In this document: positions 24,777 through 36,684 of the stretch, in pieces
How positions within the stretch are numbered: the stretch's first letter is position 1
How the letters are laid out: each line of letters begins with the position of its first letter
Made by a program: the position numbers and the translations under genes
Assembly: GCA_030052745.1 (NCBI GenBank)
Contig: JANBVO010000047.1
Location: 124,001-188,000 of the forward strand
Source of the DNA: Pleurostoma richardsiae
Lineage: Eukaryota; Ascomycota; Sordariomycetes; Calosphaeriales; Pleurostomataceae
Direction: 5' to 3'
DNA: 64,000 bases
Notes under the pieces: model-generated
Seen by the model: only the letters and a program-made list of their open reading frames with translations
Told to the model about the DNA's origin: nothing
Databases searched by the model: none

Positions 24777-26460
24777 CTACGGCAATTCTTCCAGCTCCCC
24801 CTCCTCCGCTTCCAGGGCCTTCACTATCTTTTCCGGGAGCTGCACCTCGAGCCGGTGAGCCTTCACGCGATCGGCTTCTGAGTCCTTTTCGGCCAGCCTC
24901 AGCCGCGACTCCATGCGCAGCGCGTACTGGACCCAGTCTCCTTCTGACGGGGCTGCGAGGAACATGTCCCGGTATACGCGGGCTCTCTCGGCATCACCAG
25001 TGCTCTCGAGATACCCTTCGAGCAGATAGCAGCAACCTCGGTACATCTGGCGGTCCTGGAACTGCCAGCTCTCAGGCTTGATGTCGAGGTTGCAGGGCTT
25101 GCTGCACAGCCGTGAGAGCACGTCCTCGACGCGGGCCGCGAAGTCCGGCCCGGGGGTGCTGAACCGGGCGCGGGACGACAAGGCATCGAACTCGAGGGTC
25201 AGGGCCATGGTGCTCCTCCCACCTAGGTCGGCAACGGCCTTGTCCACTAGTCGGTCGTAATCCGCTATCATGTCATTCACGTCAGCCTGGTTCGGCTTCG
25301 TGGAAACCAGGAGAAAGGCTCGTTTGATGTTGAGTGTATTGATATTGTCCTTCCCGAGGACGGCGGTGATTCTGGTGGTGCTTCCATGTTAGCTGTCATT
25401 TTTCTTCGGTGAGAGACTTGCCGGACTGCTGACGAGCAGGGGACAGTCATATTCAGAGACAATCACAGAGGGTGGGGCAGCGTACGTATCGACCCAGAAT
25501 CTCCAGCTGCTGTGGGTGAAGTGATGAAGCTGTTCGAAGTTTTTCTCTGCGAAGGCAAGGAGACTCCTGGAGATGATGCTTATAGGATGGCTTCTGGCCT
25601 TGATGCTACAGATGCCGGCCAGGAACCGGAGAAAGGGCAGGAGGACGTCCTTCCTCCCGTAGGTGAGAGCCATCTGCGGGACGGTCACGCAGCAGTCCCA
25701 GATGGTATTGAGGTGGCCGTCGAGAACGAGGGCCTCCGCTTCCAGGAAGGCGGAGCGGAGCGCGCGGCCGCCGTCCTTGTTCTCCCCCTTGTGGAGGTGC
25801 TCGAACCCGAGAAAGAAGTATGTGATCATGGCCGGGTTGTAGCCGTCGACCTTGTGAAAGGGGGATGCAGTCTGGCTGCGCGGGTCCTGCTCCGACCAGC
25901 CACGAATAGCACGACGATAGCCCGAGAGGATGGACACCAGCTCATGTGAGTCGTCAGATTCAAGGAGTCGCCTGGACAGGTCCACCCGCCGGCCCAGGTG
26001 CTGCCGTTCACCCAGCGCCGGCGGGTTGGTGCTGGGCCTCGAGGCGGCCCTGGAAGAAGTGCGGCCCCTGCTGTAGGCGACCGAGTCCCTCTCCTTAGTC
26101 CGGTATTTGTGCCACTTCCACTTATTGAAACGGTCCTTGTACATCTTGGGCCTAAGCACCCGTCAGCTTAGTTCATGCACGGTACTTTGGGGCCAGCGCG
26201 GCAGCGCGCCACGCCGTCGGTCAGCAAGGGTCAGTAACTCACGTCGCTTTGAACATATAAGAAGACTTCATGGTCTCCACGACATCTGGCAAGGCCAGGT
26301 TCTTCTTCAGATACAGCTCCTCAATCGCGGGCTTCATCGCGTCCCAATCTTCGGCGCTGGTGGGGACCTTCCAGGGGCTGCCGCTCGGATGCGCCCGCAC
26401 AACATCAACGATGTCGCCATCAGGCGCCGACGGCGCCGACACGTCTGTGGGCAGATCCAT
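24777..26460 (-). CDS. Clr5-domain protein
   Basis: Exons 26460-26243, 26151-25486 and 25371-24777; 492 aa. The 91-bp intron joins MFKAT to PKMYKDRFNKWKWHKYR, completing a Clr5 domain at about residues 38-91 (starts EDWDAMKPAIEELYL). The second intron (114 bp, with a CTAAC branch-like site 17 bp before its acceptor) joins RFWVDT to ITAVLGKDNINTLN. The remainder is helical without recognised domain. Clr5 domains occur at the N-terminus of many fungal proteins and are thought to be DNA-binding or regulatory; evidence is thin. ATG 26460 is the first ATG in frame; the frame is open further to about 26529 next to an acceptor-like GCAGTAG, so a short 5' exon is possible. Confidence 0.8.
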
Positions 26461-27179
26461 GCCAGGCACACCAGCAAGTTCCGCGTCCGTCTGTGACGCT
26501 GTCGGGCGCTTCTGACCTACTGCCAGCAATACGTGCGCCCAGTGAGACTGGCGATCACAGTCGAGAGGGCAAGAGTGGGAGGTCGACGACCGTGGCCCTG
26601 ACTTCGGTCCACATCAGCCCCCTGGCCGGTCTAGTCTTTTGTAGACTACTCCGTACCCAAAAGGGGTCATCCGTTTCCCCTCCCGCTCTTGGCCTTCGGA
26701 TCGGGACGGGCCAATTGACTGCGTCAGATACGAGGGCTTCGGCATGCCCGATGATAGAGGAGGCAAAGCGCACTTTCGCTCCGTGGGGAAGGTGTCGGCA
26801 GCCTCTGGGGGTTCGAGATCGGCAGGCCACTCGAGTCTAGTAGGCGATCTTGCAGCGGGGAACCAAGGAAGATTAAGGCGCATGATTATGGTGCCTTCAA
26901 CCACCAAGGGCCGAGCTTCACACTCGTATATTTCTCAGGACACCAGAAACAAGCATCCGGCAAGTCTGCCGCCGGAGCTTGTAGGTATGAAGGAAGTGCG
27001 CGAGCCTGAGAAGCAGGCACGGTCTAGGCGATTCGATACGCGGTCGCCTCCTCAGCACAGCCTAGGGGACCGGCGAAGTCAAGGGCGCTGCGTCGCTCGA
27101 GCGACGAGGACAACGAGTTGTCATATGCATTACATTGAGGTGTACGATCCTACACGGCACGGAGCTTCCGCATCGTCTT
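26461..27179. other. Intergenic region (Clr5 promoter / PhyH 3' flank)
   Basis: About 0.7 kb. May hold an unidentified 5' exon of the Clr5-domain gene; otherwise nothing seen. Confidence 0.45.
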
Positions 27180-28266
27180 CTACAGTTTGGCAGCGACTCT
27201 GGCCTCCTTCTCGCCGGGCTCCCTGGCAAACGTGGGCAGATTGTACTCTACAGGTCCCTGCAGCCACCGGATCATCCTCGCCGTCGCCTTCTTTGGATTC
27301 AAACCGTCCGCTGTGTCGACCATCGTCAGCAATTCTGCGCGTAACTCTGCACACACTCTCCATCCCGCGTGACAGCCGCACAGGGCCGGTTGGGCGCGAC
27401 TCACCATAGCCTATGAATGGGATGGCACTCCTGTAGCCCATCATGTCCACGATCTTCTTGGGGATCTCGCCCGACAGCGCCCGGCGGGGATCGACGGCGA
27501 CCATCAGGTTCTCTAGTGGCCGGATGTATGGCTGGCAGTACTGGATGGTGGCGGCGTACCGGGGCCGCTGGCTCCTGTTGGCGCCGCCCGAGTGCCAGGT
27601 GGTGCCGAGGAAGTAGATGACGCTGCCCCTGGGGCACGTCACGGGGATGGCCTCGTGCTCCTCGCCGACCCTGTCGCTGCCCCAGCGGTGCGAGCCGGGG
27701 ATGACCCTCGTGGCGCCGTTCAGCTCGGTGTAGTCGTCCAGCACGATCATGGTGGCGGCGGTGACGGGCGGCCTGGGGCGCGGCAAGCGGGTGACGGCGT
27801 CGTCGTGGTGCAGCACCTGGGCCCTCTCGCCAGGGTTGATGACGATGCTCTCCATAATGTAGATGAGGTAGTCCTCGTCAAGGAAGAACTCGTTGAGGGC
27901 ATGCACCGCCGGCAGCAGGCAGAACCTGTCGAAGGCGCGCGTCTTGGCCAGCAGCGCGAAGATGCGGTTCGTCTTGAAGCCGTCGAAGGCGTCGCGGCCG
28001 GTGCGCGGCCGGTCGCCGTGCAGGCGGTCAATCTCGGCGATGGCCTCGAGGGCCTCGGCCTCGGTGAAGGCGTTGGGGATCACAACATAGCCGTCGCGGA
28101 GCACCGATTGCACAAGGCCGCGGAGGGCGGCGTCGGTGGGCATGGGCTTGGCCTTGCGGCTGTAGTACTCCCTGTTCACTGCCTCCGCAGCCTGTGCATC
28201 CTTTGTTGCGGCAGCCGTCGCCGTCGCTGTCGCCATCGCCGTTGCCGTTGCCGTCCGGGGTTTCAT
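27180..28266 (-). CDS. Phytanoyl-CoA dioxygenase (PhyH) family protein
   Basis: Exons 28266-27405 and 27334-27180 (70-bp intron); 338 aa. The intron joins PFIGY to ELLTMVDTADGLNPKK. The Fe(II)/2-oxoglutarate site is visible: HxD in VLHHDDAVTRLP (H143, D145), distal His in GTTWHSGGANRS (H215), and an Arg (R221) placed to bind 2-oxoglutarate. The N-terminal 20 residues are an Ala/Thr repeat of low complexity. Members hydroxylate acyl-CoAs or, in fungi, often tailor secondary metabolites. It is divergent from a short-chain dehydrogenase gene 1.5 kb away, so a shared pathway is plausible but unproven. Reading through the intron would give a longer, unrelated C-terminus. Confidence 0.9.
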
Positions 28267-29738
28267 TATGGTGGTGGTGCTGGTCTCTGATGCCTTGTGC
28301 GGTCGGTCGGCTTCTAGGGAGAGGCAAAGAGGGCGTAAGAAGGTTGCAGGAGCACGGCCACGGTCGCGGGAGCACTCGGCACTATTAAACAAACGGCTGC
28401 GGCGATGTCACGGCAGCGGTAGGACCAGACATCCCTCCATGTTGCCGGGATGCCGCTTCACAATTGCCTACCAACACGGTCACACGCTGACGTGAGAGGT
28501 CGACACACGAAACTGGTTGCCGGTCCCTTGGCAGCCATCAGCAACATCATCCTCGTCTTTCATCCTTGGCCCTTCCTTTGCTGGACGAGCCAATTCTCCC
28601 ATCCCGTCAACCGCAACCGCCCTCCAGAGGGGGCCTCTTAGACTCTAGACCGGAGACGGTATAACTGCCGATCTCTGCCTGCATGTGCGAGTGCTGCAGC
28701 ATTAAAGGCAGGTGAGATGTGAGGAGACGGAAATGTGCATCTCGCCCGCCGAGCTGCGTCGACGGCCCTGCAGGATTGGTTGGCTGGGATCCCTGACCCT
28801 GTGTGCGTCTGTGTGATCTGTGCCCTGTGCCTCGCGCCGTATTCCGCGGCATGACCCCGGGCGCTTTGTCGCCCTGTTGCCCTACGGAAGAGCATTAACT
28901 TGATAGAGCTGTAACTAATTAAGAAGTTTTGACGAATGCGGGGGATGGCAGGTGCAGTCTGACGTGAGATAAGGGGGAGCCGAGGCATCTCGTGTCGGTC
29001 GCGGGTCGACGATTACGGCTGCTCTCGGGCGGCGGCATCTGCGAAATTCTTCGATGCGTGCCGCTTGCTTATTGATTGATGTTCTTGGACGAAGTGAACC
29101 GCGGTGATATATCTGGGCGTGCACCGGCTCACTGCTGTTGGTCTTCTCACCAGCTTCGACTCCGAAGCGTCCCTTGGCCTGGTGGAGCACGTCTGGCGGC
29201 TTCCGCTGCCGGGCGTCTTGCAGACAGATGGCGGAGCAGTTGCTGGGACAAGGTTCGGATCCGATGTCGAACGGCACGTCCATCTCCGCCGTCTCCCGAC
29301 ATCACCGGCGACTTGGCGTCACCGAGGCTGTCCTGGGCGCGAGCGCATTGTTAAGTCTCCGACTCGCGGCGTGTAGAACCGCCTGGCTGAGCTCAGCCAG
29401 TCCGGCCGAGCTGGGGGTCCCAGCAGCAGTCGCCAACAAAAGTCTCCGCAGTTCGTCCGTCCGTCTCCTGACACAGACACGGCGCACCGCACAACGCAAA
29501 GTGCATAGCGGCCCGCGCCGGACGACGGGTCAACGCTCCAATGGTTCTCCCGACCGCCTTGGAGCGGCACTCCGGAGCCTGGAGGTTGGGGAGCGAGATC
29601 GTGTACTATAAGTGAGGCGGAGAGCTGGACGGTACAGTCTACGGCACATCCTCTGATAGACCAGGTTACTACGCTTCAGATCTCGAACTCTTGGCCAGCC
29701 GGCACGAAAGTTGGGTATCTAGGCTGCAGAAGAACAGC
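28267..29738. other. Divergent intergenic region PhyH / SDR
   Basis: 1.5 kb between divergent starts; no coding signal. A TATAAG element before the SDR gene is listed separately. Confidence 0.5.
29607..29612 (+). promoter_or_regulatory. TATA-like element of the SDR gene
   Basis: ACTATAAG sequence about 130 bp upstream of the SDR ATG; suitable spacing, otherwise untested. Confidence 0.45.
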
Positions 29739-30949
29739 ATGGCGGGCGAAGCGAAAAAAGGCATGATTCTCATCACTGGTGCCAACGGCGGACTGGGCTC
29801 TGCCATGGTGTCGCACATCGTGTCCTCGGACCTCGGCCGCGACTACCACGGTCTCTACGCGGTGCGCAATCCCAAGACCGCAGATGTACTCAAAGATGTC
29901 CTCGCCAAGGCTCCCCAGCACAAGCACGACGTCGTGGCCATCGACCTGGGCAGCCTGGCTAGCGTCCGCGAGACAGCTGCTGCCATTAACCAGCGTGTAG
30001 CCACCGGATCGCTGCCGCGGATCCGGGCGCTCATCCTGAACGCGGCGTTCCAGGAACACACGACGCAGACCTTCTCGGCGGACGGGTTCGACATGACGTT
30101 CCAGGTCAACTACCTCTCCCATTTCTTGCTCACGCTGCTTCTCCTGCAGAGCATGGACACAGAGCAAGGCAGGATTCTCGTCGTTGGCAGCTGGTCGCAT
30201 GAGTAAGTTGGGTCGTCCGTTCCTGGGCTAGGGGTTAGGGGTAGGTGGTATGCAGCGCAATCAGGGGGCTAACAGGGGGCATGCGAACGAGAGTGCAGTG
30301 TTGAAGATCCTCGCAATAATATCGGCTTCACGAATGGCATCTACAAGCCGCCACATGACGTGCTCTTCCGTACCACCGAGGCGCTGGCCAAGGCCACACA
30401 GGACAGCTCCCTAGACGACCCCAGCCTCTTCGCGGGAATGAGGAGATACGGCGCGTCGAAGCTGTGCCAGATCATGTTCATGTACGTTCCGATGCGGGAG
30501 AGCAAGAACGCCAGCTGACCAGGACTGATGGCGTGTGTCGAAGGCACGAACTGCAAGCTCGCCTCGACAAGGACCCGGCGTTATCCAACATCTCCGTCGT
30601 GGGGCTCGACCCCGGCGGCATGGCGAGCACCCTCCTGCGGCGAGCCACTTGGTTCAAGCGCGTCATCCTCACCGGGCTTCTGCTCCGTGCGGCCTCAACG
30701 GCGATGGCCTGGGTGGCTCCGAACGGTGCGTTGCGGCCGACGTCGAAATCGGCAGCAGACGCGCTCCGGGCGTGCTTTGACACCAAGACGCTTGGGGAGC
30801 ACCCGCGGGCTCTGTATCTCAACGGCTCTCAGGAGGGGCAGACAGGCAAGGAGGCGAGAGACGTCGCCAAAAGGATGGCGCTCTGGAGGGACAGTGTGGC
30901 ATATGCTCGGCTGCAGGACGGGGAAACTGTCCTGGCGAGCTGGCGATAG
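29739..30949 (+). CDS. Short-chain dehydrogenase/reductase
   Basis: Exons 29739-30202, 30299-30481 and 30544-30949; 350 aa. Introns of 96 and 62 bp, the second with a CTGAC branch-like site. Rossmann cofactor motif TGANGGLG (residues 13-20), the structural LILNAAF, NYLSHFLL, and the catalytic YGASK (Y205, K209). It resembles the retinol/protochlorophyllide reductase-like group of fungal SDRs (NAD(P)H dependent). No signal peptide; cytosolic. It lies divergent to the PhyH gene and upstream of GH6. Substrate cannot be predicted; a role with the PhyH dioxygenase is an inference from position only. Confidence 0.9.
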
Positions 30950-32459
30950 GGCCGAGGAAGAGCAGCAGGGAGCTCGGGTGCCTTCGAGGGTTGCCGGAAC
31001 AAGCATCCGGGACTGGGACTCAATCGTGATACCTCACTCTGGCCGATAAAATGAAGGTTACACTGGAATGGCGCCGAGCCGATTGGCGGGCAAAGGGAGG
31101 ACCGGGGAGGACCAGGGAGGAGCACGCCGAGAGGCTTTGAGGACTGTCTGTAACTTGGAGATGAGGAGCCAGAGGGGAAGCCTGCTAAGCTTGAGAAATA
31201 GCCGAGCATCTTACTCCTCGTACGTCTACGCATTTATCGCTCTGGGTGCTTGTAGGATCTCAGCCCTGCGCGTCTGCATCACGGGCGAATTCGGCAGTCG
31301 TGCACGTATGCTCTCTCCACGAAGGAGTCACTGAAGGCAGGGTACTTCGACCCCGACTTTCCTGTGAACGATTGCTATCTGTACAGAGATATTAGCGGAG
31401 GTGGTAGTGAACCCCGAGAGGCGAGGGGGGAAAATAGGATGCGCCATCAAGTTCAAACACACCACTCCCGGCGTGCTGTCACCCGCTGGCCGCCTTATGA
31501 CGTGATGCTCTGACGACAGAGGCTGTTCAACGAGCGCTCCCGGTCAGCTATGGCTCCAGGCAAGGAGGTGCCGTATGTTGCATATTGGTCTCCGGGAGTG
31601 GGGGACGCGATCTCGAGCTGCTCTGCTGCCGTGGGTGCGACAGTGGCACGGAGCAGCCGTCCAGTGCTTCCGTTCCCCTCACAGGAACCCCATCTTACAG
31701 TGCCGCTATCCCCATGTCGATCCCCGCACTGGTGCGCATCCTCCGTAACGGCGCTCTTCCATTCAGGGGCATTGAGGAACAAGGCCCTCCGAGATTAAGT
31801 GCACATGGCGGCCTCAACCCGGGAGCAGGAAACCCTGCCGGGCTCACTACTGCACGCCAAGGCTCGAACTCCTGGTTGGCGGACTTTCTGCGCCTCCCTC
31901 ATATAGAGAGGGCAATGCTTGAGTAGCATCCGACCAGAGAACTGTGAGGGTCTGGCGCAACAACTCGATGCTGTCACGAGCCCGCCCCTGAGTGGCCATG
32001 GTAGAACACGCAAGCTCCTTCAGGCTACTTCAGACTCCAGCAGGCTCCGTACCATCTTCGTCACTGAGGCGACTCTTTCGGCTTCCGCCTCAGGATACAG
32101 GAAAGGAAACCGCCTCCTTTCGGAAAAGCCTTCCTTGGTCCCTAGGGTCGGAGCCATGCTTTCTCCGTGTCCACAGTCCTGCTATGTCGGCAACCTACCT
32201 GCTTGTCTGCAAAACTGCTTTGGCCCAGGACGACCAGTACCGCCGAGTTGCGTTGGGATCATGACCTCGATATTGCCCTCCTGGGGCTTCGCTCCCGACT
32301 ATCCGATACACTACAGACCACACCGTGGGCGCTGTCGCCGCTGGTCACGATAAAAAGACCGGGTGCTGCTCTTCCTCGATACTCGGGTCGGTCTTCACCT
32401 CCACTCCACGCCGACAACAGCTTCTCCTCCGATAGCCTTGAGTCCAACACGTCTCCACG
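30950..32459. other. Intergenic region with GH6 promoter
   Basis: 1.5 kb between co-oriented SDR and GH6 genes. A GATAAAAAG TATA-like site at 32349-32357 lies about 110 bp before the GH6 ATG. No gene recognised. Confidence 0.5.
32349..32357 (+). promoter_or_regulatory. TATA-like element of the GH6 gene
   Basis: GATAAAAAG about 105 bp before the ATG; followed by a CT-rich leader typical of strongly expressed fungal genes. Confidence 0.4.
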
Positions 32460-34220
32460 ATGGTCACGAACCGTCTTCTTGTTGCTGCTGCCCTGAGCAC
32501 CATTGCCCTGGCTGCGCCCCTCGAGGAGCGACAGTCCTGCGCCACTGTCTGGTATGTCGTGCCGCCCGCCCGGGCTGCTGCCACAGGGATCTCTGCCCAG
32601 GAATACTTGTCTAACCGGTTGAACAGGGGCCAATGCGGTGGGCAGGGCTACTCTGGTGCCACTTGCTGTGCATCCGGGAGCACCTGCGTGTATTCCAACC
32701 CCTATTACTCGCAATGTCTCCCCGGCACTGCTGTATGTTTGCCCCCACGATGCCGTCCTGGATGTTCTAACGTCATCCTCAGTCGTCGTCGTCGTCGTCA
32801 ACCACCACCACCACGTCTTCCACCACCAGCAAGACATCGAGCTCCACCAGCGTGACGAGCTTGACATCCTCTAAGCCCACCAGCAGCGTGACGAGCACGA
32901 CCAAGACAACGACGACCGCCTCTGGAGGAGGCTCTCCCGGTAGCACCGCGTCCTTCACTGGCAACCCCTTCATCGGCGTCCAGCAGTGGGCCAATTCGTA
33001 TTATGCTTCCGAGATCTCTGCCTCCGCCATCCCGACCCTGACCGGCGCCATGGCTACCCAGGCAGCCGCTGTGGCCAAGGTGCCCACCTTCCAATGGCTG
33101 TGAGCTCGCGTCCTCTCAAAGCCCGGAGGATGGAGAATGCTGACATGGCGATCCAGCGACACCGCCGACAAGGTACCGACACTGATGGCCCAGACACTAT
33201 CAGACATCCGCGCGGCCAACAAGGCTGCCAGCCCTCCGTACGCGGGCCTGTTTGTGGTGTACGACCTGCCGGACCGCGACTGCGCGGCGGCAGCGTCCAA
33301 CGGTGAGTACAGCATCGCTGACGACGGCGTCACCCACTACAAGGCATACATCGACGCAATCCGTGAGCAGCTGGTGGCCTTCAGCGATCTCCGCATCATC
33401 CTAGTGGTCGAGCCGGACTCGCTGGCCAACCTGGTGACCAACTTGAACGTGGCCAAGTGCAGCAACGCCCAGAGCGCGTATCTCGAGTGCACCAACTACG
33501 CCTTGACGCAACTGAACCTGCCCAACGTCGCCATGTACCTCGACGCCGGCCACGCGGGTTGGCTGGGCTGGTCCGCCAACCTGAGCCCAGCCGCGCAGCT
33601 GTTCGCCCAGGTCTACAGTGACGCCGGCAAGCCCAGTCAGGTCCGCGGTCTGGCCACCAACGTGGCCAACTACAATGGCTGGAACCTGACCTCCGCGCCC
33701 TCGTATACCCAAGGTACGTTGCTATGCTTCCCTCATCCCGTCCCCGTTTCACGTCTCTGGTGAGATGGACGAGCCCATGAAAGGGGGGGAGGAGAGAGAC
33801 TACGTGCTGGCGACTAACGTTCTGTGTCTCCGTGCCGCAGGCGACAGCAACTACGACGAGATCCACTACGTGCAGGCCATCGCGCCGCTCCTGTCGTCGG
33901 CGGGCTTCAGTGCGCACTTCATCACGGACCAGGGCCGCTCAGGCAAGCAGCCGACGGGCCAGCAGCAGTGGGGAGACTGGTGCAATGTCAAGGGCACCGG
34001 GTTCGGGATCCGGCCGACCAGCAGCACGGGCCTCGAGCTTGAGGATGCCTTCGTCTGGGTCAAGCCGGGCGGCGAGTGCGACGGCACCAGCGACACCAGT
34101 GCCGCCCGCTACGACTACCACTGCGGCCTCTCCGACGCGCTGCAGCCGGCGCCCGAGGCGGGCACCTGGTTCGAGGCGTACTTTGAGCAGCTGCTGACGA
34201 ACGCCAACCCGGCCTTCTGA
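32460..34220 (+). CDS. GH6 cellobiohydrolase (Cel6A/CBHII type) with N-terminal CBM1
   Basis: Exons 32460-32551, 32627-32732, 32783-33099, 33157-33713 and 33841-34220; 483 aa (Cel6A of Trichoderma is of similar length). Signal peptide [19 protein letters not shown] and a dibasic-like ER propeptide end. CBM1 ([15 protein letters not shown] to YYSQCL) spans the first two introns, then a Ser/Thr linker, then the GH6 barrel. Catalytic acids are in FQWLDTADKVP (equivalent of D175) and [20 protein letters not shown] (equivalent of D221). The final exon carries [18 protein letters not shown] and ends at ANPAF. A secreted exo-glucanase releasing cellobiose from non-reducing ends. Likely co-regulated with the GH11 xylanase by cellulose/xylan inducers (family knowledge). 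Confidence 0.96.
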
Positions 34221-34480
34221 TCGACATCCGCTGCCTGGCGCTCACTCTTATGGAGGCTTCCCTGACGAGGACAAAGGATGTGTTTTTTTTCTTCTTCTTT
34301 GTACATATTTCCCCGGCGACAACGTCAAACCTCCATGTACATATTAACTGCATGCGAATAAGGGCCTCCAAAACGTAGATATGCGCGCCAGCTGAACAGC
34401 CGCGATGTGTCCTGGCATCGGCAGTGGATGGATGTGCTTTTGAGAGTAGAAACATGAATATTGGACGAGAGCTGCCCAGC

Positions 34481-36070
34481 TCAGGCACATGTCGTACTGT
34501 CAAAGATGACATCCAGCCTCGCTTCCAGTAGCACCTTATCCACGGCGGCTCTCACCTTCTCCGCGACAGCACTGCCGCACAGCAGAACGCCGAGTTCCTG
34601 GCTGGTATACCAGCTCGCTCGGTCCAGATTTCCCGAGCCGAGCACGGTGAACTGACCGTCCACAATCATTAGCTTCAGGTGTGAGTGCACGGGCTCCTCG
34701 TCCGCTACTGCGACGCCACTTTCTCGGGGATGAAAGTAGGATATCCTCAGGCAACCAGGTGCCACTGCCTGGTGCTGAGCCTCGAGATCTTCATCCGGGC
34801 CCAATGCCGTCCTCTCCCGGTTTCCAGGGCGGCAGGCGCGCAGGGACTGGTAGCGGGCAATGAGCCGCCAGACGCACCAGGTTGTCGTTGTGCCGGCTGT
34901 GACAAGCTGCTCCAGCAGCATCATGTTGCGGCTCGTCACGATGGTGACGTCCACGCCGCGGGAGAGGGCACAGAGAATGGCAGTGATGGCGGGTGCCGCT
35001 GTCAGGTTCGGGGTCTCGATGAAGACATCGCGCTGTGCGGTCTCGAGCAGCTGAAGAAGGGCCACGTTGAGTGGAGTGGCAGGCGGTGAGACGGCGGTCT
35101 GCCAGGGGAATGGCCGGAACTGCGGGTTACAGTGATGCGAGGAGGGCAGCCATACCGTCGTGACGGGCTCCAGTTCAGACAGCGAGACGGTGACCTGAGC
35201 AGGAGACACGATAGCCGCGACACCGACATGGGATGGCTCGTCTGTTCGGCCGGTAGCATCGCCGGCAGCGCTGGCCGATGATGCTGCCACACCGGGTATC
35301 GCATGACAGAGGCCCTTCTCCCACGTCCTCCTGTAGAACTCAAGCAGGCCGCCAACAGCATCGGGGCCGGCAGGCGGCGAAGAGATCTCAAGACAGCCCT
35401 CCAGCCACGACTCCCAGCTGACGTTGCAGCTCGGGATGAAGGCGCGCCTCCGGTCGACGACGAGAAACTTGGGGTGCATGACACTGAAGGGGAGGAAGAA
35501 GAGGCTCTTGACGACGAGGTCGATGTTGCCGGCCTCGATGACGTCCCGAGAGGGTAGGCCGAGTTGCGTGGGCCACGCCGAGGGTGGGTAGACGTAGCCG
35601 TCGCGGGAGCTGGGGTGGAAGAGTCTCTGGAAGAAGGAGCGCGATGACAGGCAGATGCGGACGCGCAGAGGAGGCGCGCCTTCGCCTTGGCCTTGGCCTC
35701 GGCCGGCGCTGCTCGCCGCCGCACGCTGGCGCCTCCTCGCGAGCTCGACCAGCGTGGCCCCGAGCGACGAGAGGGTCCTGGACTTGGCCCAGAAGCAGGT
35801 CACGAGGACGACTTCGTGCTTGGCGGAGAGGACGGCAGGCAGTAGTGCCTGGGTGAAAATGGAGGCGCCGGTGCCGAGTCTGAAGGATTGCGGCCGGCTC
35901 AGCTGGATCAGCGAGTCCAGCTCGGCGCGGTCGCGGTAGTCGTACTCGGGCAGGTCCGGGACTGCGGACGCGCCGCCATGCCGGGCCGCCGCGGAGGACC
36001 GCAGACCCTCGACGAACGCGCGCGTGAATGCCGGTGCCGCGCCGTCGCAGTCGCCGTCACCGGTGGTCAT
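34481..36070 (-). CDS. Phospholipase D-like protein with two HKD motifs
   Basis: Single exon, 529 aa from ATG 36070; no ATG lies further upstream in this frame. Two HxKxxxxD motifs are intact: HPKFLVVD (H199) and HLKLMIVD (H464), each followed by the expected Gly/Ser-Asn element (IPSCNVSWESW; LGSGNLDRASW). PLD-superfamily members use both His to form a covalent phospho-enzyme. There is no PX, PH or C2 domain and no obvious signal peptide, so it is a short microbial-type PLD-like protein; phospholipase, cardiolipin-synthase-like or nuclease activity cannot be separated. The stop lies 260 bp from the convergent GH6 stop; that gap shows nothing but a T-rich run at 34282-34300. Confidence 0.88.
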   Translation of the reverse strand: MTTGDGDCDGAAPAFTRAFVEGLRSSAAARHGGASAVPDLPEYDYRDRAELDSLIQLSRPQSFRLGTGASIFTQALLPAVLSAKHEVVLVTCFWAKSRTLSSLGATLVELARRRQRAAASSAGRGQGQGEGAPPLRVRICLSSRSFFQRLFHPSSRDGYVYPPSAWPTQLGLPSRDVIEAGNIDLVVKSLFFLPFSVMHPKFLVVDRRRAFIPSCNVSWESWLEGCLEISSPPAGPDAVGGLLEFYRRTWEKGLCHAIPGVAASSASAAGDATGRTDEPSHVGVAAIVSPAQVTVSLSELEPVTTVWLPSSHHCNPQFRPFPWQTAVSPPATPLNVALLQLLETAQRDVFIETPNLTAAPAITAILCALSRGVDVTIVTSRNMMLLEQLVTAGTTTTWCVWRLIARYQSLRACRPGNRERTALGPDEDLEAQHQAVAPGCLRISYFHPRESGVAVADEEPVHSHLKLMIVDGQFTVLGSGNLDRASWYTSQELGVLLCGSAVAEKVRAAVDKVLLEARLDVIFDSTTCA

Positions 36071-36684
36071 TGGTGGCGGATGCAGGCTGTGCCGTGGTGA
36101 TGTCCCTGCGACGACGGCCTTGTTTGTGGGGGCGTTCAACGATCTCGCAGAGAATCTGGCGGGGGGCTAGAGCTATGTAGGTAGGGCTGAAAGCGCCTCT
36201 GCATAGCCCTGCAAGGCCCGTTTCTAGCCTGCTGTAACGTCAAAACACGCCGCGAAACATGGGATGAGACGATTCACGGCCGTCGACTGCCCTTGCCTGA
36301 TCAGCAGGACTGGTTAGGCTAGTTGGGCCTGTTAGACCTATGTATTCAATCGCCGATCCTTACGTTTGCTGCGCCTGCTGGCAGCATTCAATGCGCTCTC
36401 AGGGACGAGATGTCGGGGAGGGATCAGCAGACGAAGCCGCGTATCATGTTGCATGACGTGCCTTGAAGCAAAAGCTGACGGCAGATGCCTGACCGCCACT
36501 GACGTGCGCCTTCGAGTGAGTCTTCAGGGCTGACCATCTCGGCCAGGGGCCGGATGATGAGGCACTACAAAGCAAGTCCAGCTTCGAGGATCCAATGCGT
36601 GTTGTGCCCGTTGACATGAGTATCTACGACTTCACCTGCTTGCATCTGCCTGCGTCTTCCCTCAGATAGGCCAACACAGGGCAA
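36071..36684. other. Divergent intergenic region
   Basis: 0.6 kb between the PLD-like and DUF3176 starts; no feature recognised. Confidence 0.5.

Noticed and set aside
27592-28290. Long + strand frame opposite the PhyH gene
   Set aside because: Shadow of the PhyH coding strand; low-complexity composition.
31860-31940. tRNA-like AGTTCGAGCC on the minus strand
   Set aside because: Arms do not pair; chance match.
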